DNA of 41,212 nucleotides from Bacteroides sp. SM23_62_1 (GTDB taxonomy: Bacteria > Bacteroidota > Bacteroidia > Bacteroidales > SM23-62): assembly GCA_001304505.1 (NCBI GenBank), contig LJUQ01000009.1, positions 1 through 41,212 of the forward strand. Reading direction: 5' to 3'. Shown here in pieces: positions 31,470 through 39,499 of the stretch. Positions within the stretch are counted from its first letter, which is position 1. Each line of letters starts with the position of its first letter. A program made the position numbers and the translations under genes. The notes beneath the pieces were generated by a model. That model saw only the letters and a list, made by a program, of their open reading frames with translations. It did not search any database and was not told the origin of the DNA.

Positions 31470-33902
31470 ATGAAAAACACAAGATTGAGATACATCCTGT
31501 TATCTCTGCTGGTTGTATTCTTTGTATGCATGACTGCATGTACAAAAACAGAACCCCAACTGGGCAAATCCTCTGTTAAAAGAGTTGTTGCCGCAATGAC
31601 ACTGGAAGAAAAAGCAATGCTGGTGGTTGGTACCGGTATGTTTTTTGAGATGCCCGCCTTACCCGATTCGGTCCTTGCTGCCTTTCCCCGCCGCGAGGAA
31701 CCGGAGGTGGATTCAGCTTATCAGGCTATGCTTGATAAAATAAGAAAGCTGGTCCCGGGAGCAGCAGGAAGGACAGTAGAAATATCCCGGCTGGGTATTC
31801 CCACGATGGTTGTTGCTGATGGTCCAGCAGGACTAAGGATCAGTCCCAACCGTAATGATGATCCCAATACATACTATTGTACTGCTTTTCCTATTGCCAC
31901 CCTGCTTGCTTCCAGCTGGGATGTGGAACTTGTGCATAAAGTTGGAGAGGCTATGGGCAATGAGGTACTTGAATACGGAGCAGATGTCATCCTTGGTCCT
32001 GGCATGAATATTAACCGTAATCCGTTGTGCGGAAGAAATTTTGAATATTATTCGGAAGACCCGTTAATCACCGGCAAAATGGCTGCTGCCATGGTGAACG
32101 GGATTCAATCACAGGGAGTAGGCACGTCCGTTAAACATTTTGCCGCCAATAACCAGGAAACAAACAGGAATATTGTGAACACGATTGTTTCTGAACGTGC
32201 ACTGCGTGAGATTTACCTGGAGGGTTTCAGGATTGTTGTAGAGGAAGCTCAGCCATGGACAGTGATGTCATCCTATAACAAGATCAATGGCCCCTATGCA
32301 TCTGAAAGTTACGACCTTCTTACAAAAATATTAAGGGAAGACTGGGGCTTTCAGGGATATGTCGTGACTGACTGGGGTGGAGGAAGCGATGCTGTAGCAC
32401 AGATGAGAGCAGGGAACGACCTGTTGATGCCCGGACAGGTCCGGCAATCAGAAGAAATTATCAAAGCCGTTCAGGAGGGCACCCTCGATGAAGGTGTACT
32501 GGATCAGAATGTGGAGAGAATCCTCAACATCATTCTTAAAACCCCAAGATTTAAAGGATATGCTTACTCTGATAAACCTGATCTCGCTGCTCATGCCGAA
32601 GTAGCCCGTCAGGCCGGAGTTGAGGGAATGGTTTTATTAAAAAACAGGCAGGGTGCACTGCCCCTCGAAGAAAATATAAAATCGATTGCCGCATTCGGTA
32701 ATACTTCTTATGAAATTATAACCGGCGGCACCGGAAGCGGAGATGTCAATGAGGCCTACAGTGTCTCACTTGTGCAAGGCCTGGAAAACGGAGGATTCTC
32801 AGTAGACGAATCCCTCCAGAATGAATATATGAACTACATGAGGGAAGCACGGGCAAACCAACCAAGAAGGCGGTCCTTCTTCAGAGGACCAGATCCCATC
32901 CCTGAAATGGAAATTAAAAGCAATACAGTCCGGAAACTTGCTGACATAGCAGATGTTGCTCTTATTACAATAGGGAGAAATTCAGGTGAAGGAAGCGACC
33001 GATCAGCCGAACCGGGTGACTTTTACCTTACAGATACGGAGAAATCATTGATACAAGCAGTATCACAGGAATTCCAATCGAAAGGAAAGAAAGCAATTGT
33101 CGTGCTGAATATCGGAGGTGTCATCGAAGTGGCCAGCTGGAGGGACTTCCCGGATGCTATACTCCTTGCATGGCAACCCGGGCAGGAAACCGGAAATGCA
33201 ATTGTTGATGTGATCCGGGGAAAAGTCAATCCATCAGGCAAACTTACAAGCACCTTCCCAATTTCCTATGACGATGTACCATCAGCTGAAAACTTCCCCG
33301 GAATTGAGACACCCGATACCACAGTTCGCCAATCCCGCGAAGGACAACAAAGACCATTCCGCAGAAGAATCCTTGATGCAGAAGTTGTGTATGAGGAAGA
33401 TATTTATGTTGGCTATCGTTATTATAATACTTTTAACGTCCCCGTTGCATATGAATTCGGGTACGGTCTATCGTATACACAATTTGAATACGGCAACATA
33501 CAGGTCAGTTCTGCAGAATTCGATGACCAGTTGACTGTCTCGGTAGATATTACCAACGCCGGCACTCTTCCCGGCCGAGAGGTTGTCCAGGTCTATCTGA
33601 GCACACCTGCAGAAAAACTTGATAAACCCGCAGAGGAACTCATAGCGTTTGGAAAAACCGGTCTGCTTGGTGCGGGTGAAAGCCAGACGATGAGTTTTAC
33701 AATAAACCAGGGTGACCTGGCATCATACGACGAAGCATCTTCCTCATGGATTGCTGAAGCAGGAACGTACGAGATAAAAATTGGTGCTTCTTCAAAAGAT
33801 ATCAGGCAAACAGCTGAATTTAACCTTGGGGAGGAGTTAATTGTCAAAAAAGTAAATAAAGTCCTGGTTCCTGAGCGGGAAATCGACAAGATGCATCCGT
33901 AA
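31470..33902 (+). CDS. GH3 beta-glucosidase-type lipoprotein
   Basis: I start at the ATG at 31470 (810 residues), which gives a proper lipoprotein signal (lipobox MTAC, Cys24), rather than the TTG at 31440. The glycoside hydrolase family 3 barrel has KHFAANNQE (222-230) and the nucleophile Asp301 in GYVVTDWGG. The second domain has the SGEGSDRSAEPGDFYL segment that normally carries the acid/base Glu. A fibronectin-III-like domain ends the protein (SVDITNAGTLPGREVVQVYL). It should cleave beta-glucosides or other beta-linked oligosaccharides at the cell envelope. No SusC/SusD pair is present in the window. Confidence 0.93.
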   Translation: MKNTRLRYILLSLLVVFFVCMTACTKTEPQLGKSSVKRVVAAMTLEEKAMLVVGTGMFFEMPALPDSVLAAFPRREEPEVDSAYQAMLDKIRKLVPGAAGRTVEISRLGIPTMVVADGPAGLRISPNRNDDPNTYYCTAFPIATLLASSWDVELVHKVGEAMGNEVLEYGADVILGPGMNINRNPLCGRNFEYYSEDPLITGKMAAAMVNGIQSQGVGTSVKHFAANNQETNRNIVNTIVSERALREIYLEGFRIVVEEAQPWTVMSSYNKINGPYASESYDLLTKILREDWGFQGYVVTDWGGGSDAVAQMRAGNDLLMPGQVRQSEEIIKAVQEGTLDEGVLDQNVERILNIILKTPRFKGYAYSDKPDLAAHAEVARQAGVEGMVLLKNRQGALPLEENIKSIAAFGNTSYEIITGGTGSGDVNEAYSVSLVQGLENGGFSVDESLQNEYMNYMREARANQPRRRSFFRGPDPIPEMEIKSNTVRKLADIADVALITIGRNSGEGSDRSAEPGDFYLTDTEKSLIQAVSQEFQSKGKKAIVVLNIGGVIEVASWRDFPDAILLAWQPGQETGNAIVDVIRGKVNPSGKLTSTFPISYDDVPSAENFPGIETPDTTVRQSREGQQRPFRRRILDAEVVYEEDIYVGYRYYNTFNVPVAYEFGYGLSYTQFEYGNIQVSSAEFDDQLTVSVDITNAGTLPGREVVQVYLSTPAEKLDKPAEELIAFGKTGLLGAGESQTMSFTINQGDLASYDEASSSWIAEAGTYEIKIGASSKDIRQTAEFNLGEELIVKKVNKVLVPEREIDKMHP

Positions 33903-34297
33903 GTGCTCATTAACTTTGGACTGTATCAAAAGTCCTTTGTGATCCTTCAGGTAAACCTTTGTGTACCTTTGTGGTTAGTATAATTAATTGAACCATAATG
34001 GATCACAATCCGGCCAGGCAGGCAAAGGGGCTGTATCCCAAATGATTTTTCACGCAGACCTGCCTGCCGCCAGGCAAAGAGCGTAAAGAAAACATCAAGT
34101 TCGCAAAAAACAACTTTTTGTTAATCAGGGCTTTGTGATCTTTGCAACAATTTTGCGAACTTTGCGAGAAGCCTTTTAATGAAGTTGTGACATATCCCCA
34201 AAGGATAAAAAAACAATTATTAACCTTTAATACAGCTTCAACTAATAGTTTGTTATCTAATGAAGAAAAACATACTAACACATTAAACTATATTGCC
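33903..34297. other. 395-bp spacer with inverted repeats
   Basis: No gene. It contains CCTTTGTGTACCTTTGTGG words, a GCCAGGCAGGCAAAG direct/inverted set (34012-34078) and a perfect 12-bp inverted repeat AAGTTCGCAAAA (34097-34108) / TTTTGCGAACTT (34151-34162). A frame running left from the aldo/keto reductase gene crosses this repeat DNA and is not counted as coding. Confidence 0.55.
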
Positions 34298-35515
34298 ATG
34301 AAAAATGATTCACGCAGATCTTTTCTTAAAAAGAGCCTGATTGGTGTTTCAGGTGCAGCCCTGCTCCCGGGAACTATTCATAATGCTAATGCCATACCGG
34401 TTACCCCCTCATACAGCAGCGACCTGCCCACCCGGATACTTGGAAAAACAGGACTCAACGTACCGATTATCAGCATGGGTGTTGAAGGGGCTTCTGCCGC
34501 CGGCTTTATTAAAGCCGCCTATGATAACGGAATAAGAATGTTTTTCTCAGCAACCTATTACGGGGAAGGAAATAACGAGAAACTACTTGCAGATGCTGTC
34601 AGAGATCTGCCCCGCGAAACGTTGATCATTGGCAGCGCTGTAATACCCAAAGGAGTTGACCACAGAGGAGGGATTTTTACAGGAGAATCAACCTATGAAG
34701 CCCAGATTAAAACGGCGGAAGAAAGCCTTAAACGGTTCGGGATGGATTATCTCGACTTCATGTTGTTGCCCTATGCAGCAAAAAGGGAATCCATATTCTT
34801 CGAGCCCTTACTGAGAGCAATGGAAGATCTCAAAAAACAGGGTAAGACAAGATATGTAGGCATCGCAACACACAGCTTCCAGAATGAGGCCATAAAAGCT
34901 GCAGCAGATACAAAAATATATGATGTGGTTATGCCGGGTTACAATTTCAGGAACGATAACATTCAGGAAATGAATGATGCCATTACATACGCTGTAAAAG
35001 CCGGTGTCGGCATTATCGGTATGAAAGCCCAGGCCGGAGCCTACTGGGATCAGGAAAGGACACAGCCCGTCAACTCAGATGCCGCACTGAAGTGGGTCTT
35101 GCAGAATAAGAATGTGTCAACGGTGGTTTCAGGAATGACCAATTTCAGTGAGCTGCAAAAAAATATTGCATTGATCAAGGGGAATCTGAAATTAACCGAT
35201 GAAGAGATGAAGGATCTGAAACTTGCATCAAATGAAATTGCTCCCGGACTCTACTGCAGACAGTGCAGGCAATGTATGGTTCAATGCGCACAAAAACTGG
35301 ATATTCCAACTATCATGCGGAGTTTTATGTATGCTTACGGCTATTGCAATCTTGAACATGCCAGGTACACTCTTGACAATACTTGTATTTCCAGCATCCC
35401 TTGTATGGAATGCTCACAGTGTGAGGTGACATGTTCAGCAGGATTTGACATACGGTCAAAAATCATGGATATATCCAGGTTGAGGGATGTGCCAATGGAT
35501 TTCCTCAAAGCTTAA
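34298..35515 (+). CDS. Tat-exported aldo/keto reductase homologue with two ferredoxin motifs
   Basis: I start at the ATG at 34298 (405 residues), where a clear Tat leader begins (SRRSFLKKS); the 52 residues upstream are repeat-derived. The aldo/keto reductase barrel (45-320) is recognisable, but the catalytic tetrad is degraded. Where relatives have D in DTA, this has Phe83 (MFFSATYYG); where they have K in TKV, this has Ala114 (GSAVIP); where they have H in YLH, this has Pro158 (MLLPYA); only the Tyr (Tyr88) remains. The C-terminus has two complete C-x2-C-x2-C-x3-C motifs (CRQCRQCMVQC and CMECSQCEVTC), enough for two 4Fe-4S clusters. It may act in electron transfer or binding rather than as a normal reductase. 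Confidence 0.85.
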   Translation: MKNDSRRSFLKKSLIGVSGAALLPGTIHNANAIPVTPSYSSDLPTRILGKTGLNVPIISMGVEGASAAGFIKAAYDNGIRMFFSATYYGEGNNEKLLADAVRDLPRETLIIGSAVIPKGVDHRGGIFTGESTYEAQIKTAEESLKRFGMDYLDFMLLPYAAKRESIFFEPLLRAMEDLKKQGKTRYVGIATHSFQNEAIKAAADTKIYDVVMPGYNFRNDNIQEMNDAITYAVKAGVGIIGMKAQAGAYWDQERTQPVNSDAALKWVLQNKNVSTVVSGMTNFSELQKNIALIKGNLKLTDEEMKDLKLASNEIAPGLYCRQCRQCMVQCAQKLDIPTIMRSFMYAYGYCNLEHARYTLDNTCISSIPCMECSQCEVTCSAGFDIRSKIMDISRLRDVPMDFLKA

Positions 35516-35731
35516 GAGATTCATAAAAATTTCTTCCCGGGGAACAATTGTTTACAATCAGGTTACCCCACTTGCCCTGATTTGCTTAACAGCAATAATT
35601 ATAGGATTGATTATCCTGTTGTTCTATATTGTAATGATCCCAAATAATCACGGAAAATTCCTGTTTAACTTGATTTCTTTCAACACAATATTTAACTTTA
35701 TCTATGTTAAAACCAAAAAACGGAGGTAATC

Positions 35732-36241
35732 ATGCAAAAATGTTTTAAGTTTTTTCTGTTTTTAGCTCTTACAGGGATAGTCTTTTTTACATCTCCTGGA
35801 TGTGGTGGCAGTAAAAATAAAAAATCCTCTGAAGAGATAGAAACAACAGAAAATCTGGAAGAAGAAATCAGCGAGGCGGAGTATGAAGAATTAATTCTAC
35901 CTGCTGATTTTCCAGATGATATAGCCGTTTACCCGGATGGTGAACTGGAAGTGGTTCATAAACTGCATCCGGATTCGATCTGGCATTTTGAATTTGCCAT
36001 AAAAGAAGATCTTGACAAAGTAGCTTCTTACTATAAGGATGAATTTACAAAAAATGGCTGGACAGCTGAGGGGGAATCCGGTTCAGTTGAAATAGAGGTG
36101 GTTGCATTTAATTTTCTAAAAGATGGCAGGACAGTTCTTTTTGATATCCGACCTGATGAACGTTATTCTGATGACATGTCAGAGTCATGGGACATAATAT
36201 TTGTCAGAATGGATTATTTTCCCCTGGGTTATTTTGAATAA
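35732..36241 (+). CDS. Small lipoprotein of unknown function
   Basis: The 169-residue product has a lipoprotein signal (lipobox SPGC, Cys24) and an acidic linker (SSEEIETTENLEEEISEAEY). A single compact domain follows: DDIAVYPDGELEVVHK, FAIKEDLDKVASYYKDEF, WTAEGESG, and a final strand-rich WDIIFVRMDYF. I do not recognise a named family. Translation is supported by GGAGGT five bases before the ATG, the best Shine-Dalgarno site in the window. It follows the reductase homologue by 216 bp and may be independent. Confidence 0.8.
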   Translation: MQKCFKFFLFLALTGIVFFTSPGCGGSKNKKSSEEIETTENLEEEISEAEYEELILPADFPDDIAVYPDGELEVVHKLHPDSIWHFEFAIKEDLDKVASYYKDEFTKNGWTAEGESGSVEIEVVAFNFLKDGRTVLFDIRPDERYSDDMSESWDIIFVRMDYFPLGYFE

Positions 36242-36484
36242 TTATTGAACTTTAGCCCTTCGGAATTACGCCGTCTTTAAAATTTGTACATCCCTTAGCA
36301 GACCTTTTCATATAAAGTACTTATTCAAAAGTTAACTAACTCTTTCGGGGGCACACTTTATAATTCGTAGTTTGCTTTTATTTCAAACGCAACCTATCGT
36401 GGTATAATTACATCTGATTAATAGGTTTCAATTTCATATATGAACCACTATTATATTAATCTTCAATAAAAATTCGGCGAAACG

Positions 36485-39064
36485 ATGAATACAATACGCA
36501 CCACCATAATAAAACTATTCCTGTTTTACCTGGCAAATAATCTGCTCTTTGCCCAGAGTAACTTTGATCCGGTGCTTTATAAGCAGTTCCTCGAACAAAA
36601 TAAAACGCTTCCTGCCAGCCAGTTACTTGAAAACAATTCCCCGAAAACAACCTATTATTCAGACCGGTTATATCCGGCTGAATTGAAAAATATACCCTGG
36701 TTCGATTCTATTAACAATGTCTTTAACCTGACATCAAAAGAGCGGGAACTGCTGGCAAACAATCATTTTATGGTTTCTCAGCGGTTAATGCACCATTCAT
36801 GGACAAGTGCTTTTATTAATATCTATTCCAATGATTTGCCCCTCTTTATAAGCACAGACTTCGTGCTTCATACTTTACATAAATCCTATGATGTCATATT
36901 ACAGACCATTGAGTGGCAATTCCTTGAACCCAATCTGAAAGATCTGCTTCAGGCAATGTATGATTCCTATCCGTTATTATATGATAAATATGTTAATGAC
37001 AGCCGCTTTGGTGATGCCCTGGAAGATGTTGACGTGTATATATCCGTTGCCAGGTCACTTTTACAGAACGGATCATATCCACCACAAAAACACAATTCCG
37101 GCACGTATGCGGAACTTTTACAGGCCATTGATAATGAACAGATGGTTGCAATGCCTCTTTTTACCGAATCACGTAACCGCAAGATTGATTTCAGCCAGTT
37201 TAAACCAAGGGGACATTATAACAAGATTTTCTGGACCTATGAGGGTCAGAGAACGCTGGAAGATTATTTCAGGACTATGATGTGGCTGGGCAGGATTGAT
37301 TTTCTTCTGACCGCCCCACCTGATAATCCGTGGGAACCAGACTGGACCATCGATGAATTAAGAAGGATGCAACTCGGGGCTATATTGCTCAATGAATTAT
37401 TATCCTCCTGTGGGAAGATGGACCTGCTGGATAAACATGAACAGATAATTTCGCACCTTGTTGGCCCTGATGATAACCTTACACCGTCCGAACTGAACGG
37501 GCTCACCAGCCAGTTGTTGAGTTCACCTGCAGACCTTTTTGATAATGAGATATACGATAAGTTCACTGAAAGCCTGAATGCATCAGACGATTACGGCCAG
37601 AAGATCATGTCAAATTTCTTTTATGTTGATCCCTATTCATCTGATCCCGGGAAATTGCCTGTATCCTTCAAACTGCTGGGACAGAAATTCCTCATCGATT
37701 CATATATCATGAGTGAGGTTGTGTATGACAGAATTATTTATAATGATATGAAAATATTCAGAGGACTTCCTGATCCGCTTGATGTGATGGCAGTCCTTGG
37801 AAATGAGGATGCGATGGCACTTCTTGAAGATGAGATGGAAGAATATAAGTATGCCTATAAGATATCCTCGCTTAAATACCTGGTTGATGCCTATGATGAG
37901 GAATTCTGGAAACAGTCACTCTATAACTCCTGGCTGGCAGCCATCCGGGAACTGAATCCCCTGGAATCCTCCGCGGATCTGCCCTATTTTATGCAGACCG
38001 TTGCATGGCATCATGAAAAACTTAATACCCAGCTAACTTCGTGGGCCGAATTAAGGCATGACAATATCCTTTATGGCAAACAATCATATACAGGAGGTAC
38101 TGTCTGTTCCTACCCTTATACCTATATTGAACCCTACCCGGAATTTTATTACAGGATTCAATATTTTGCAGAAAATGCCTCGGATTTCTTCCAGGAGGTC
38201 TTTGATGGTCTTGAGTTTTCTAGCAAGGACGAAATCATCAGTTACTATAACCGGTATGCTGAAATTATGGGTGTCTTTAAAACAATTACCGAAAAGGAAC
38301 TTGCAAGCATATCCCTTAATGATACAGAGATTACATTTCTGAAAACCATGATCAATGACTTCATGGCTTCGGGACCTTCAATTACAGGATGGTTTAACGA
38401 TTTCTTCTTTGATGCCTTTAATGCACTGAACTCGGATTATGTTGTGGCGGACGTCCACACGCAACCTACGGATGAGGGAGGTGCTGAAGTTGGTTATGTT
38501 CTTCATGCAGGAAACGGATATATCAATATGGGGGTATTCCTGGCACCCAATCCTGCCAACCCGGCTCAGCTGATGTCCTTTGCCGGACCTGTTTCTTCTT
38601 TCCATTATGCAGTTACAGGTAATTATTACCGGCTTAATGACCAGGAGTGGGAAGAGAAATTTTTATGGGATAAAAATGTCCCTCCACGACCCGACTGGAT
38701 TGCTGTATATATGGCAGGTGAAACAGGCGAAGCATTGCCCGAAGGCAGGAAACTCAAAGGATCATTATTTACTGAAACCAATACTAATCCGGCAGAATTG
38801 ATCAACGACATGGATTACCTGCTTGTTTTTCCGAATCCAGCCAGAGGTGAAGTACATCTTCGCTTCATCCTGAACAGGAAAGCAGTTGTTCATGCAGAAA
38901 TTTATGATGTCAGTGGCAGGCTTATATCACAACCATTCAACAGCTTGCTAATGCCCGCCGAACATGACATAACAGTCGATCTGGCCGGCTGGGAAAAAGG
39001 TATTTACCTGGTAAGGTTCAGAGCCGGCAATGAAATAATCCTGAAGGAGTTAATATTATATTAA
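36485..39064 (+). CDS. DUF3160 protein with type IX secretion sorting domain
   Basis: The 859-residue protein has a signal peptide (to about FAQ, residue 24) and a large all-alpha DUF3160 body (about 80-740), recognisable from LFISTDFVLHTLHKSYDVIL, the helical blocks to 620, and DVHTQPTDEGGAEVGYVLHA near 660. Residues 777-859 (LVFPNPARGEVHL, then AEIYDVSGRLISQ, GIYLVRF) are a type A sorting domain of the type IX secretion system, so the protein should be exported through the outer membrane and attached or released. The function of DUF3160 is unknown. The domain shows that the organism has a T9SS. Confidence 0.9.
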   Translation: MNTIRTTIIKLFLFYLANNLLFAQSNFDPVLYKQFLEQNKTLPASQLLENNSPKTTYYSDRLYPAELKNIPWFDSINNVFNLTSKERELLANNHFMVSQRLMHHSWTSAFINIYSNDLPLFISTDFVLHTLHKSYDVILQTIEWQFLEPNLKDLLQAMYDSYPLLYDKYVNDSRFGDALEDVDVYISVARSLLQNGSYPPQKHNSGTYAELLQAIDNEQMVAMPLFTESRNRKIDFSQFKPRGHYNKIFWTYEGQRTLEDYFRTMMWLGRIDFLLTAPPDNPWEPDWTIDELRRMQLGAILLNELLSSCGKMDLLDKHEQIISHLVGPDDNLTPSELNGLTSQLLSSPADLFDNEIYDKFTESLNASDDYGQKIMSNFFYVDPYSSDPGKLPVSFKLLGQKFLIDSYIMSEVVYDRIIYNDMKIFRGLPDPLDVMAVLGNEDAMALLEDEMEEYKYAYKISSLKYLVDAYDEEFWKQSLYNSWLAAIRELNPLESSADLPYFMQTVAWHHEKLNTQLTSWAELRHDNILYGKQSYTGGTVCSYPYTYIEPYPEFYYRIQYFAENASDFFQEVFDGLEFSSKDEIISYYNRYAEIMGVFKTITEKELASISLNDTEITFLKTMINDFMASGPSITGWFNDFFFDAFNALNSDYVVADVHTQPTDEGGAEVGYVLHAGNGYINMGVFLAPNPANPAQLMSFAGPVSSFHYAVTGNYYRLNDQEWEEKFLWDKNVPPRPDWIAVYMAGETGEALPEGRKLKGSLFTETNTNPAELINDMDYLLVFPNPARGEVHLRFILNRKAVVHAEIYDVSGRLISQPFNSLLMPAEHDITVDLAGWEKGIYLVRFRAGNEIILKELILY

Positions 39065-39499
39065 TTCCTGCAATATTATATGATTAAACCAGAAGTATGT
39101 AAATATTTCCACCCCAGGACTTTCAACATGAATATGATAGAATATTCCCCGGTTAATTAAGACATTACCTGCCAACGTAGTATTTCTAAAAAAATAAGAA
39201 TCTAATACTTTGGGATGCACATAAGATTTGACCATAATAATTCTATCATACCCTTCTTACCACAGAAATTCTATACAATAAATTTTTACGGGAGATTGTA
39301 TTAATAGTAAATCTTGGCATTAAGTAAGGTACCCATCCGAATCAAAGATTACTATTTGTAAATTCATACTGTGGTATCCATGAAATATTAATAAACTGGC
39401 AAACTACTAAGCAGAAATAGAAATATTTTATTAATTTCATATAAGAAATTATAAATCACCTGGATAAAACTTCTCAATTCTCAAAAAATGTTTTTCTGA
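39065..39499. other. 435-bp AT-rich spacer
   Basis: No gene, no clear repeat, and no recognisable RNA. It should contain the promoter of the C5-epimerase-like gene, but I see no convincing TAnnTTTG box. Confidence 0.5.

Noticed and set aside
35487-35729. 80-codon plus-strand frame with one hydrophobic stretch, overlapping the end of the aldo/keto reductase homologue
   Set aside because: The overlap, the AT-rich origin of the hydrophobic part and the absence of any family character make it a chance frame.
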